Shown piece by piece: positions 1 to 6,619 of a stretch of DNA of 22,909 nt. The DNA is taken from contig DASZYT010000008.1 in the NCBI GenBank assembly GCA_035545275.1, positions 1 to 22,909 of the forward strand. Reading direction: 5' to 3'. The position numbers were made by a program, and so were the translations under genes. Source of the stretch: DASZYT01 sp035545275. GTDB lineage: Bacteria > Patescibacteriota > Saccharimonadia > Saccharimonadales > UBA4665. The notes beneath the pieces were generated by a model. That model saw only the letters and a list, made by a program, of their open reading frames with translations. It was not told the DNA's origin and searched no databases. Each line of letters starts with the position of its first letter. The stretch's first letter is position 1.

Positions 1-1423
1 GTAGCTCCACTCTGGATTGTAGAGCTTTTGCTGCCACCAACCCGGCCAGGCCCTCGACTATTCTAATGATGCGCTGCCGGTTACGCGCTTCGCCCCATAC
101 TCGCACAACCGGTTCGGTGCCAGATGGCCGCACTACGACACGTCCGTCTTGGTCGAGTTCGGCCGTAGCCAAACCTATCGCCTCTTGCACGTCTTTGTCT
201 TCCTTGATGTCCTCACGAGCAGCGCCAAATTTAATCTTGGCTGCATGCTCCGGCCACAGAGGCAGGCTTTGCTGTATTTCTGCAAAATTCATACCATTTG
301 TGGCAGCATAGGCTGCAAGCCATGCCGCCATACGCACACCATCACCGCTCGACAACCACTCCAGGTCTATCAAGTGGCCGCTAAACTCACCGCCTCGCGT
401 CCACGGTTTACCTTCATTCTGTAGCTCGCGCAGTTTTTGCGTCACATACACATCACCGTTGGCACAATATTCAAAGCCGATACCGCTATCGCGGAGTCGG
501 CTCACCATCCCTGTGTTGGTATACTCGGTGCCTACGATGCCCGGCTGGCCTTGGGCAAGCTCGTGCATAATATGGTTGCCGTTGATTTCTACAAAACGTC
601 GGTTGCCGTTGTCATTCAACACGCCAATACCCATCAGGCGGTCGGCGTCGCCGTCATTAGCGAGCGCTCCCAAAAAATCCGGATGTGAGGTAATCTCTGG
701 CCGCTCCCCCAAGAATTGCTCTAATCCTTCCAGGTTGGCAGCTCCACAGCCCTCATTAATAAAGCCTTTGCCATCGCAGGCAAACCGCTCCACTCGTGCA
801 CCCAGACGCTCAAGGATAGTCGGAGTCAAGGCCTGCGCGGCTCCTCGCGCGCCGTCTACTACTATGAGCTTGTCGGCGAGTGGTCTCTCGCCAAACGCCT
901 CTTCAATGTCTTGCACGACCGCGTCGGCATACCAGCTTACCAGGTTGGGCCTCGCAACACGTGTGCCCCGCAAAGTAGTGGGCAAACCATCGCCCCGCTC
1001 CAAACGGCCCCAATAGCCGTCACTAATAGATAGCGCTACATCTTTGGACGGTTTTTCGCCACCTGGCATACCCTTCCACCCGTTGTCGGTATACGGATTG
1101 TGGCTGGCGGTTACCGCCACTGCGGAGCCGCCAAGCCGTTGGGCAGCAAGCTGTATCGCGGGAGTGGGAGCAATGCCCATATCCCACACCTCTACACCGC
1201 ACTTTAGAGCCCCGGCTATCACCGCTTCGCGCAAATACGCGCTTGAGGGCCGGGTGTCTTGCCCCACCACCACAGGACCACTGTTGCCGCTTTCTAGCTG
1301 ATGATCCACCAACGCATACGTAAGACCTTCAAACGTTTCGGTATTCACTAGCCCCGGCCCAGGGTCGTTGGTAGCTTCCCCTCTAAAGCCATCCGTGCCA
1401 GCTAGTACTGTTCTTTCTGCCAT
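1..1423 (-). CDS. glmM: Phosphoglucosamine mutase-like alpha-D-phosphohexomutase (3' end off window)
   Basis: Predicted cytoplasmic phosphohexomutase moving phosphate between C6 and C1 of a sugar; the GlmM version makes glucosamine-1-phosphate for UDP-GlcNAc and peptidoglycan. Visible motifs in order: GTDGFRG near residues 9-15, the active-site phosphoserine motif TASHNP (Ser107), the metal-binding loop DGDADR (257-262), GEFSGH, and the phosphate-binding RPSGTEP (432-438). The reading frame is open to the window edge after 474 codons; given the distance past RPSGTEP, only a few codons are probably missing. Start chosen at ATG 1423, preceded by AAGGAG. It diverges from the TrmB-type gene across a 136-bp gap. 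A phosphomannomutase or phosphoglucomutase specificity cannot be excluded from sequence alone; the GTDGFRG and GEFSGH wording favours GlmM. Confidence 0.88.
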   Translation of the reverse strand, partial: MAERTVLAGTDGFRGEATNDPGPGLVNTETFEGLTYALVDHQLESGNSGPVVVGQDTRPSSAYLREAVIAGALKCGVEVWDMGIAPTPAIQLAAQRLGGSAVAVTASHNPYTDNGWKGMPGGEKPSKDVALSISDGYWGRLERGDGLPTTLRGTRVARPNLVSWYADAVVQDIEEAFGERPLADKLIVVDGARGAAQALTPTILERLGARVERFACDGKGFINEGCGAANLEGLEQFLGERPEITSHPDFLGALANDGDADRLMGIGVLNDNGNRRFVEINGNHIMHELAQGQPGIVGTEYTNTGMVSRLRDSGIGFEYCANGDVYVTQKLRELQNEGKPWTRGGEFSGHLIDLEWLSSGDGVRMAAWLAAYAATNGMNFAEIQQSLPLWPEHAAKIKFGAAREDIKEDKDVQEAIGLATAELDQDGRVVVRPSGTEPVVRVWGEARNRQRIIRIVEGLAGLVAAKALQSRVEL

Positions 1424-1536
1424 AATATCGCTCCTTATCCCGTCATTAATTTTCGCGCGATAGGTACCTATGGTACGCCTAACTATGCATAAGTAAATTA
1501 AAAATGGTCGATTTTTTATGACAAATTTTGATGTAG

Positions 1537-1555
1537 TATAATGTGGCTCAAGGAG
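1537..1555 (+). promoter_or_regulatory. -10 box and ribosome binding site of the TrmB-family gene
   Basis: A perfect TATAAT lies at 1537-1542, and AAGGAG at 1550-1555 sits 4 nt before the ATG at 1560. No good -35 hexamer is found at 16-18 bp; ATGACA at 1518-1523 is only 13 bp away. Transcription would start near 1549, giving a very short leader made up almost only of the Shine-Dalgarno sequence. The gap 1424-1559 must also hold the divergent glmM promoter, which I could not place. Confidence 0.5.
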
Positions 1556-1559
1556 TTTT

Positions 1560-2318
1560 ATGCTTACAAACTTTGTCGATTACGCACCGCTTGGCTTAGA
1601 GCCTCGTGACATACGTGTGTATGAAGCCCTGTACCGCCTAAAGCGTGGCTCGCTACGTGCCATTGCAGAAACCACTGGGCTTAACCGCGGCACGGTGTAT
1701 GAAATAGTCAAAAAACTCATTGGCTTGGGGCTCGTGTCGTTTACGCAAATAGGCGAACGCCGTCACTATCACGCCGCCAAGCCCGACGTACTGGTATCGC
1801 TCATACGGGAGCGCCGCGATCAACTACAACAACTCGAGGCCACAGCGACTACATACGCGTCCCAGTTGCGCTCCGCTGTTCATCAAAGTGAGGAATATAC
1901 CGCCAGCTTTTATGAGGGCGACGAGGGCGTGGCGTCCATCTTGCGCGACGTACTGCAAACCGTGCAGCAGCTCGACGAAAAGGTGTACTGCACTATTTCC
2001 TCGCGGCAAGCCAGCAGCTTTATCTACAGCAATTTCAAAAGCTTTTCGCGCCAGCGCGTCAAGCTGGGTATCCGCGTACGCGTGCTGTCCGATACGCCAC
2101 CGTCCGACAGGCTAGTGTTAGCCGAGCGGCGCCAACTGCCGCTTACCAGCCAGCAATCGCTCAACGGCTACATCATGGTTTACGGCGACAAAACTACTCT
2201 TATCTCACTCAGCGACACCAACGAGCTGTCGGGCATAGTCATTACCGACCGCGGCACCGCTAACATGCAGCGCCTCATTTTTGAGCAGCTGTGGCAAAGC
2301 TCTGGCGGCGCCTCTTAA
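1560..2318 (+). CDS. TrmB-family winged-helix transcriptional regulator
   Basis: 252-aa predicted DNA-binding regulator. Residues about 8-80 form a winged helix typical of the TrmB/sugar-sensing family: a first helix with RDIRVYEALYRLKRG, a helix-turn-helix around AETTGLNRGTVYEIVKKL, and a wing ending in GERRHYHAAKP. A short amphipathic coiled-coil segment (about 84-110, RERRDQLQQLEATA) follows, as expected for a dimerisation helix. The C-terminal part (about 115-250) resembles the effector domain of TrmB relatives. Start supported by AAGGAG 4 nt upstream. It is followed on the same strand by the L,D-transpeptidase gene 87 bp downstream, and diverges from glmM, so a role in sugar or cell-wall regulation is plausible but only inferred. 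Ligand unknown. Confidence 0.8.
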   Translation: MLTNFVDYAPLGLEPRDIRVYEALYRLKRGSLRAIAETTGLNRGTVYEIVKKLIGLGLVSFTQIGERRHYHAAKPDVLVSLIRERRDQLQQLEATATTYASQLRSAVHQSEEYTASFYEGDEGVASILRDVLQTVQQLDEKVYCTISSRQASSFIYSNFKSFSRQRVKLGIRVRVLSDTPPSDRLVLAERRQLPLTSQQSLNGYIMVYGDKTTLISLSDTNELSGIVITDRGTANMQRLIFEQLWQSSGGAS

Positions 2319-2405
2319 CACGCTTTTGTTTACGTACCCCTGATGGGCTTAAAATATATCCATCATAGAGTCCCCTTTAGACGAATGGATGGAGGTGAGG
2401 GCACT

Positions 2406-3380
2406 ATGACGCTCTCTCCCAAAAAAATCAGTGTAGCCAGCGTAGTGGCCCTTGCCACCTTCGCTGCAGGTTGCACCAGCAAAGCGACAACACCCCACGG
2501 ACCTTTTGCCGGACCCACAGTTGCGTCGTCTTCGCCTGCGCCGAGCGTTAGCCCAACGGTAACACTCCCGAGCCCCACGCTCGCGAGCACTCCGCCGGCG
2601 CCTAGCGTCACAGCCAGCCCCTCGGCATTGCCGAGTTCGGCAACGCCGACGCCCAGCAGTAGCCCGACGACTTCGGCCACGACCACCGCGTCGCCTACGG
2701 CTGTGCCAACCACCGCAAAGCCCACGCCCAGCACTTCCGTGATAACGCAACCCATGCTGCGGCAGGGCGACCAAGGTGCAGCGGTGCAAGCGTTGCAGCA
2801 GCAATTGGGTATCACGGCCGACGGAAAGTTCGGCTCTGGTACAGATGCCGCCGTACGCGCCCTCCAGGCACGCTACGGATTGACGACCGACGGAGTGGTA
2901 GGACCCAGCACATGGAAAGTGCTGTCATACCACGGCTCAATGTCGTCCGTCTTGGCGAGTTTTGACCCCCGCGTCGTCGCGGCGGCCAAGCAAACCGGGT
3001 GGGCGATCGAGCTGCACCTGCATGGTAACACCGGCAGCACCCGCGTGCTCCACTACGCGAACGGCGCATGGAGCCTGCCGGTTGCAAGCCGGAGCAGTTC
3101 CGCCGGCTGGGCGTACGACCAGCACGGGGTTCTCAAGCACTACACCACCTGCACCGGTGAGCACAAACTGTACCGGCGGGATCCTAATGGCATTAATGCG
3201 TACTCGTCGGAGTACGGTCACGCCTCGATGGCGTGGGCACACTACTGGTGTGGCGGCGACGCCTTCCACCAGGATGGTTACTACGATAGTCATGGCTGCG
3301 TCCACCTCAAGAGCTACGACGATGCTCACTTGATATGGACCTTGCCGGAAGGTACGTTCGTGCTGTCGCTAAACACCTAG
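2406..3380 (+). CDS. Lipoprotein L,D-transpeptidase (YkuD) with peptidoglycan-binding domain
   Basis: 324-aa predicted envelope enzyme forming peptidoglycan cross-links between diamino acid residues. Order: a signal peptide with lipobox-like FAAGC (Cys23; the -3 position is Ala rather than the usual Leu), a Pro/Ser/Thr-rich linker (about 30-113), a peptidoglycan-binding type 1 domain (about 115-174; LRQGDQGAAVQALQQQLG and DGVVGPSTWKVL), and a C-terminal YkuD domain with the catalytic signature SHGCVHL (Cys298). Start chosen at ATG 2406 because GGAGGTGAGG at 2391-2400 is an excellent ribosome binding site and the signal peptide begins there; the in-frame ATG at 2343 would put 21 extra residues before the signal. 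A weak promoter candidate is TTGTTT (2326-2331) 18 bp before TAAAAT (2350-2355). Catalytic Arg of the usual SHGCIR motif is His here (CVH). Confidence 0.85.
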   Translation: MTLSPKKISVASVVALATFAAGCTSKATTPHGPFAGPTVASSSPAPSVSPTVTLPSPTLASTPPAPSVTASPSALPSSATPTPSSSPTTSATTTASPTAVPTTAKPTPSTSVITQPMLRQGDQGAAVQALQQQLGITADGKFGSGTDAAVRALQARYGLTTDGVVGPSTWKVLSYHGSMSSVLASFDPRVVAAAKQTGWAIELHLHGNTGSTRVLHYANGAWSLPVASRSSSAGWAYDQHGVLKHYTTCTGEHKLYRRDPNGINAYSSEYGHASMAWAHYWCGGDAFHQDGYYDSHGCVHLKSYDDAHLIWTLPEGTFVLSLNT

Positions 3381-3406
3381 GATAACTGAAGGGAGATCGA
3401 GCGAAA

Positions 3407-3462
3407 GCCCGCTGCGACGTTGATGGTCACATCCATCGACCTCTCGCAGCGGGCACTTTACT
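3407..3462. terminator. Bidirectional hairpin terminator
   Basis: An 11-bp perfect stem, GCCCGCTGCGA (3407-3417) with TCGCAGCGGGC (3444-3454). Inside it is a second stem, GTTGATGG with CCATCGAC (one G-U pair). It lies between the convergent L,D-transpeptidase gene and the minus-strand gene ending at 3464. Downstream T-richness is moderate on both strands (ACTTTACTTTT on plus). Confidence 0.7.
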
Positions 3463-3463
3463 T

Positions 3464-4033
3464 TTATGAAGCTTGTTCTGTCGACGGCATTTCAGGCACA
3501 TGGGTATCTAGCCGTACAAAATAGGCCACCTGTTGCCCCGCCACTTCTCCGGCACGTGCGATACGAGATTCATCTATACATGCCGCCACGTTCTCTGCAC
3601 CATAGCGCTCTTGCAGCATGTGATAATACTTGTCGGCGGCTTCTGCGACTATGGCCGCCTCGGTGGTGGGGTATCCCCCTTGTTTAATCACCGTTACGCC
3701 GCCAACCTGCCCATATTCGTCTGGCAACCGCTCCGGTACAAAACGCGATCCCGCGTGCATATACCCCTTGCCCAACAGATCGCTCACTGACATGGGCGCA
3801 GAAGGTTGAGCTGCGATGTCACCATCCTCTGGCTTGGGAGTTGGTTCAATTAGGGCCCACCCCTCGTTAGCAGGCTTGCCCTGTTTTGGATACGAAAGCT
3901 CATTGTATTTGTCATAATCGTCATAATCGGTCTCTGTACGTATAAAATGTTTCAGATGTAAGGGCTGCACCGGATAACCGTGTGAGTTATACTCGCTTCT
4001 ACGCGTCCTATCTCCACGTCGAGAAAACAACAT
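3464..4033 (-). CDS. Hypothetical protein, 189 aa
   Basis: I do not recognise this family. The product looks soluble: no signal peptide or membrane segment. The first ~30 residues are basic (LFSRRGDRTRRSEYN), followed by an acidic, tyrosine-rich stretch (TETDYDDYDKYNELSYP), a Pro-rich linker (about 50-80), and a more compact C-terminal part (about 84-185) with EAAIVAEAADKYYHMLQERYG, likely a helix. Start ATG 4033 has AGGAG about 6 nt upstream. It is convergent with the L,D-transpeptidase gene and shares its terminator. It has its own promoter candidate (4058-4086). Codon use matches the neighbours, so I take it as a real gene. Confidence 0.65.
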   Translation of the reverse strand: MLFSRRGDRTRRSEYNSHGYPVQPLHLKHFIRTETDYDDYDKYNELSYPKQGKPANEGWALIEPTPKPEDGDIAAQPSAPMSVSDLLGKGYMHAGSRFVPERLPDEYGQVGGVTVIKQGGYPTTEAAIVAEAADKYYHMLQERYGAENVAACIDESRIARAGEVAGQQVAYFVRLDTHVPEMPSTEQAS

Positions 4034-4057
4034 CTCGCACTCCTGTTACCACTGTCC

Positions 4058-4086
4058 ATCATACGAAGCGACAAACGGTTTGTCTG
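4058..4086 (-). promoter_or_regulatory. Candidate promoter of the 189-aa hypothetical gene
   Basis: On the minus strand, CAGACA (4081-4086) is separated by 17 bp from TATGAT (4058-4063). The -10 matches 5 of 6 consensus bases and the -35 matches 4 of 6. The predicted leader is about 18 nt and contains the AGGAG ribosome binding site. Confidence 0.45.
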
Positions 4087-4098
4087 TGAATTAATTAG

Positions 4099-4842
4099 CT
4101 ATAATTCGTCCCATTTCCCGGGGATGCCCAGACGTTTCATCACGGGGCGCACCAGATGGCGGCCGGCCCAGGTGTCGGTGGGCACCAGCTGCAGCATGGT
4201 CTTAAATCGGCCTTGCTTGGCAAAGCGGCGGCTGCTTATCACTACCGTGACTTGTGGCGCATAGGCATAGTGCACACCTGCCTCACCCAGCCTTTTGCAG
4301 TAATTCACATCGTCAAATTCCCGCATTTTGTCCGCGTATCCACCCACGTCATCATGCCGGCTTTTTTTGATATACAGGCCTCCACCTAGTCCCATGGGCC
4401 GACGCCGTAGCCCCATGTAGTAGCGGCGAATGCGCACGTTTTCGCACCACACATAAAACGCATCGACAGGGTGGTGGCCTTCCCACCGGAACTTGGGCGA
4501 GATAAATTCCGCTCCACCCTGCTCGGCCTTTTCCGCTAATCGTTCGATAAATTCCGGCCGAAGGCGCACATCGGCATCCAAAAATAGCAGGTAGTCGCTC
4601 CTGGCATGGGTGGCACCAGTGTTGCGCGCTGCGGCGGCGCTGCGGTACGGCGACTGGTAGACTTTCAGCGGTAATTTGCCCGCAAATTTCTTGGCTTCGT
4701 CCACCGTTTTATCAGTAGAGTGGCAATCCACCACAAACACCGCCGCTGGTTTTACGCTCTGTCGCGCCAGGTCGCCTAGCACCCTCCCCACGTATTTTTC
4801 TTCGTTCAGGCACGGGATAATCACCGTGGGCACATAGCTCAT
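4099..4842 (-). CDS. Family 2 glycosyltransferase
   Basis: 247-aa predicted inverting GT-A glycosyltransferase using a nucleotide sugar. The N-terminus reads VIIPCLNEEKYVGRVLGDL, the family's first beta strand and helix; FVVDCHSTDKT gives the nucleotide-binding Asp; the DxD metal motif is LFLDADVRL (Asp89-Asp91). A GGGLYIKKS loop and REFDDVNYCKRL near 170-195 match the acceptor-side ED region. No membrane segment is evident, so it probably acts at the inner face of the membrane. Acceptor sugar unknown. It follows the DUF4396 gene by 18 bp, but has an extended -10 box 6 nt before its start and may be transcribed separately as a leaderless message. No Shine-Dalgarno is seen apart from a GGGG run within those 6 nt. 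Confidence 0.85.
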   Translation of the reverse strand: MSYVPTVIIPCLNEEKYVGRVLGDLARQSVKPAAVFVVDCHSTDKTVDEAKKFAGKLPLKVYQSPYRSAAAARNTGATHARSDYLLFLDADVRLRPEFIERLAEKAEQGGAEFISPKFRWEGHHPVDAFYVWCENVRIRRYYMGLRRRPMGLGGGLYIKKSRHDDVGGYADKMREFDDVNYCKRLGEAGVHYAYAPQVTVVISSRRFAKQGRFKTMLQLVPTDTWAGRHLVRPVMKRLGIPGKWDEL

Positions 4843-4848
4843 ACCCCA

Positions 4849-4857
4849 ATCATAGCA
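4849..4857 (-). promoter_or_regulatory. Extended -10 promoter, predicted leaderless start (glycosyltransferase)
   Basis: TGCTATGAT on the minus strand (TG at 4857-4856, TATGAT at 4854-4849) is followed by exactly 6 nt and then ATG at 4842. The normal distance from -10 to transcription start places +1 on the start codon itself. Confidence 0.55.
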
Positions 4858-4860
4858 AAC

Positions 4861-5298
4861 CTAGTGGTGCATGTGGGCATCCTCGTGACCGATGCCACGG
4901 CGCATCATGGCGCGGTTGACTGGCACAGTAAAAATAAAGGCCACGCTCAGGCTGAGCGCTTGGCTCCACCAAAAGAGAAAGTTGGACAAGTGCGCGTTGA
5001 TGGCACCGGGTATGAGCCACTCCAGCGTGTTGTCGATGATAACCATCGAAAATATCGACACCGTGTCGACCGCCAGCGCCAGCTTGAACGCATCGCGCGG
5101 CGACGAGCCGGTGCGCCGGGCACCCCAAAAGGTCAGCGCGTAGCCAAACAAAAACGCCCCCACAATGCCAATAAACGTCTGTAGCACGTTGTTCCAGTTT
5201 TGGGCAATGGCCATGCCGGTAATCTCACCCAGCGCACAGCCCGTCAGGCAGTGCCGCGTGTGGGTGATGGCCTGCCGCGTCAATTCATCCAAATGCAT
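4861..5298 (-). CDS. DUF4396 multi-pass membrane protein
   Basis: 145-aa integral membrane protein of the DUF4396 family. The conserved N-terminal signature HCLTGCALGEITGM (His16, Cys17, Cys21) is followed by membrane segments near 35-57 (LQTFIGIVGAFLFGYALTFW) and 77-95, then the family motif FWWSQALSLSVAFIFTVPVNRAMM near 107-130. The C-terminus is His-rich (GIGHEDAHMHH). Function is unknown; Cys/His clusters at both ends and the position behind a CsoR-family repressor suggest metal handling, which is inference. Its ATG overlaps the stop of the SHOCT gene by one base (TGATG), so the two are very probably translationally coupled. Confidence 0.8.
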   Translation of the reverse strand: MHLDELTRQAITHTRHCLTGCALGEITGMAIAQNWNNVLQTFIGIVGAFLFGYALTFWGARRTGSSPRDAFKLALAVDTVSIFSMVIIDNTLEWLIPGAINAHLSNFLFWWSQALSLSVAFIFTVPVNRAMMRRGIGHEDAHMHH

Positions 5299-5552
5299 CA
5301 GTCTTTCAAGTCCTTGCGCTTTTCGTCGTACTCTTTTTTGTCAATCTCGCCCGCGGCGTAGCGCTTTTGCAAAATATCCATTGCAGTCTCACCACTTTTG
5401 CCGTCGTTGCCCTTGTGCCATTCGCGCGCCAGATAGCGCAGCACCAGCACTGCCACCAGCACAAACAGCACCATCATAAGCAAGCCAAACAGCCAGCCCC
5501 ACGGGCTGTTGCCGTTCCAGCCGTCCATCATTTGGTGATCGTAGTAATACAT
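5298..5552 (-). CDS. Small membrane protein with C-terminal SHOCT domain
   Basis: 84 aa. A short N-terminal segment rich in Tyr, His, Met and Trp (MYYYDHQMMDGWNG) could bind metal at the outer face. It is followed by one transmembrane helix (about 18-43, WGWLFGLLMMVLFVLVAVLVLRYL) and a C-terminal SHOCT motif (about 58-83, AMDILQKRYAAGEIDKKEYDEK). SHOCT domains are short oligomerisation or membrane-associated modules and often follow transmembrane segments in small proteins next to metal-responsive genes. AAGGAGG lies just before the ATG. The gene sits 17 bp behind the CsoR gene and overlaps the DUF4396 start, so all three form one transcription unit. Confidence 0.8.
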   Translation of the reverse strand: MYYYDHQMMDGWNGNSPWGWLFGLLMMVLFVLVAVLVLRYLAREWHKGNDGKSGETAMDILQKRYAAGEIDKKEYDEKRKDLKD

Positions 5553-5569
5553 CGCACCCTCCTTTCGGG

Positions 5570-5854
5570 CTATTTAGCCCGGTTATTGCTTAACTCATAC
5601 AGCTTCAGCAGCTCTTCAATAGCGTTAGCCTGCCTGGCCTCCTTGCCCGAGGTAAGCTTGTCGGTGATGTGCGTGCGCAGGTGATTTTCCAGCACCAGCT
5701 TGTTGAGCGAGCTCAGCGACTTTTGGATGGCCAGCGACTGCGTGATGATATCCATGCAGTAGTCTTCGTTTTCAATCATCTTTTCCAGGCCCTTCATCTG
5801 ACCCTGAAGGATTTTGCTGCGATGCAGTGCCCGGCGCTTAATGTCTGCAATCAT
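5570..5854 (-). CDS. CsoR/RcnR (DUF156) family metal-sensing repressor
   Basis: 94-aa all-helical repressor of the CsoR/RcnR/FrmR family. The helix 1 signature LHRSKILQGQMKGLEKMIE (10-28) is followed by Cys33 (YCMD), His58 and His62 (ENHLRTHI). The spacing of 25 and 4 residues equals that of the copper ligands Cys36-His61-Cys65 in Mycobacterium tuberculosis CsoR, but the last Cys is His here. C-H-H is known from Thermus thermophilus CsoR and is also part of the nickel/cobalt RcnR set, so the inducing metal (copper, nickel or other) cannot be fixed. First gene of the unit with the SHOCT and DUF4396 proteins. Its promoter holds a matching operator. No Shine-Dalgarno is visible and +1 falls about 2 nt before the ATG. 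Confidence 0.88.
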   Translation of the reverse strand: MIADIKRRALHRSKILQGQMKGLEKMIENEDYCMDIITQSLAIQKSLSSLNKLVLENHLRTHITDKLTSGKEARQANAIEELLKLYELSNNRAK

Positions 5855-5862
5855 ACTCTCAT

Positions 5863-5890
5863 GCTATACCCCCTAGGGGTATCATGTCAA
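5863..5890 (-). promoter_or_regulatory. CsoR-type operator inside the promoter spacer
   Basis: Minus strand: a perfect TTGACA (5890-5885), a 16-bp spacer, then TATAGC (5868-5863). The spacer contains the G/C-tract pseudo-palindrome ATACCCC-CTA-GGGGTAT (5866-5882), the form typical of CsoR-family operators. A bound repressor would cover the polymerase site, so this is probably autorepression released by metal. The predicted +1 is near 5856, only about 2 nt before the csoR ATG. Confidence 0.8.
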
Positions 5891-5903
5891 TCGCAGGGAG
5901 TAT

Positions 5904-6080
5904 TTACCCTTGCCAATCTTCAATCACGAGCTTCTTGCCCTGGCGCCGTACCACCAGCTTTTGCCCGCGCTGCCAGCGCAGGTCGCGCACCAGGCTAATC
6001 GGGATAGATAGCGAGTATGTGCCCGTGCTGTTTTCGGTAAGGTTTCTGGTGTTTTGATCGCCGGCTTTTCGTGCGCCCAT
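5904..6080 (-). CDS. AbrB/MazE/SpoVT-fold DNA-binding protein, 58 aa
   Basis: A gene of only 58 codons, starting MGARKAGDQN and ending KKLVIEDWQG, then TAA. The core reads STGTYSLSIPISLVRDLRWQRGQKLVVRRQG (residues 18-48 with one swapped-hairpin turn), which fits the AbrB-like beta-hairpin fold of SpoVT, MazE and AbrB: a TYSLSIP strand, a short helix VRDLRW, and the GQKLVVRR strand. Start ATG 6080 has AAGGAAA about 6 nt upstream. An extended -10 promoter (TGGTATGCT) and three helically phased 11-bp repeats lie upstream. Such proteins act as dimeric regulators or antitoxins; no toxin gene follows, so a regulator is more likely. It lies just upstream of the csoR unit. Confidence 0.75.
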   Translation of the reverse strand: MGARKAGDQNTRNLTENSTGTYSLSIPISLVRDLRWQRGQKLVVRRQGKKLVIEDWQG

Positions 6081-6105
6081 GGCATGTTTCCTTGTTTATG
6101 GTTCC

Positions 6106-6114
6106 AGCATACCA
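6106..6114 (-). promoter_or_regulatory. Extended -10 promoter of the AbrB-fold gene
   Basis: TGGTATGCT on the minus strand (TG at 6114-6113, hexamer 6111-6106). Predicted +1 is near 6099, leaving an 18-nt leader with an AAGGAAA ribosome binding site. No consensus -35 is seen; that region (around 6129-6134) is occupied by the tandem 11-bp repeats. Confidence 0.5.
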
Positions 6115-6116
6115 CA

Positions 6117-6170
6117 AAAGCGGAGTTAAATCCGAGTTAAATCCGAGTTAAATCCGCTTTAACTCGGATT
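6117..6170. repeat. Three tandem 11-bp repeats with overlapping inverted repeat
   Basis: GAGTTAAATCC occurs three times without a gap or mismatch (6123-6133, 6134-6144, 6145-6155). A reversed copy follows, so AATCCGAGTTAAA (6140-6152) pairs perfectly with TTTAACTCGGATT (6158-6170) around a 5-nt loop. AAAGCGGA (6117-6124) can alternatively pair with TCCGCTTT (6153-6160). The array covers the -35 region and upstream of the AbrB-fold gene promoter, with 11-bp phasing close to one DNA turn, which fits repeated protein binding sites. The hairpin could also end transcription of the gene stopping at 6188, but lacks a strong T-tract. Confidence 0.85.
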
Positions 6171-6187
6171 CATACTCGCTCTGCGTC

Positions 6188-6604
6188 TTATGGCGAGACA
6201 TGCTGTGCAAAGTAGCTGTCGATGAGTTCAATGTCTCGTAGGTCTTTGGGGCGGCTGGAGGCCACTTTCCACTTGCGCACTTCCTGGAGCGAGGCAAACG
6301 GCACGCCTTCTATGGTGTCGGCGGTGCCCAGCAGCTGGTCGAGTGTGGGGCTGTAGCTGCTGAAATCCCAGCTGCTATGCGCCTCAAACACGTCATAGGT
6401 GTACGGTTTGTCGTTTGCGCCCTTGTCTATCTGCTGCCAGCCTTTTTGCTTTAACGTTTCCAGCAGCTCGGGGCTCACCAGCATGTCGATGTCGGCAGAC
6501 TCGCGAATGTCGGCTGCCGCCAGCGGGCAGCTACCAAACACCACGTAGCTACCTGCTGGAAAGTTCTGCGCTTTGACTTTGTCTATAATGTCTTGCTTGG
6601 TCAT
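6188..6604 (-). CDS. Minimal nucleotidyltransferase-like protein
   Basis: 138 aa with the nucleotidyltransferase-superfamily core: VVFGSCPLAAADIRESADIDML, giving the Gly24-Ser25 loop and Asp38-x-Asp40 metal ligands (GSxxx...DxD). It also has a late KDLRDIELIDSYF motif (about 119-131), the RpKDxxDI signature of small NTases that handle tRNA, antibiotics or proteins. The substrate is unknown; MNT-type antitoxins and AbiEii-type toxins share this core, but no HEPN partner is present. Last gene of the unit with peptidase E, 15 bp downstream of it. Its ribosome binding site is weak (TAGGT before ATG 6604). Confidence 0.72.
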   Translation of the reverse strand: MTKQDIIDKVKAQNFPAGSYVVFGSCPLAAADIRESADIDMLVSPELLETLKQKGWQQIDKGANDKPYTYDVFEAHSSWDFSSYSPTLDQLLGTADTIEGVPFASLQEVRKWKVASSRPKDLRDIELIDSYFAQHVSP

Positions 6605-6619
6605 ACCTAGGTGAGTGTT

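Noticed and set aside
459..1016. 185-aa plus-strand frame opposite glmM
   Set aside because: Antisense to a region with clear glmM motifs; Ser/Pro/Arg-rich composition typical of a shadow frame.
2343..2405. Upstream in-frame start for the L,D-transpeptidase
   Set aside because: It would place polar residues before the signal peptide and ignore the excellent GGAGGTGA site in front of ATG 2406.
2349..2815. Two long minus-strand open frames opposite the L,D-transpeptidase gene
   Set aside because: Low-complexity Arg/Gly- or Val/Gly-rich translations produced by the Pro/Ser/Thr-rich linker codons on the other strand; no ribosome binding site and no family.
5924..6115. 63-aa minus-strand frame (begins MVCWNHKQGN)
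   Set aside because: Out of frame with the AbrB-fold gene, which has a fitting fold, promoter and ribosome binding site at 5904-6080.
6117..6170. CRISPR array
   Set aside because: The three 11-bp repeats are directly tandem without spacers.
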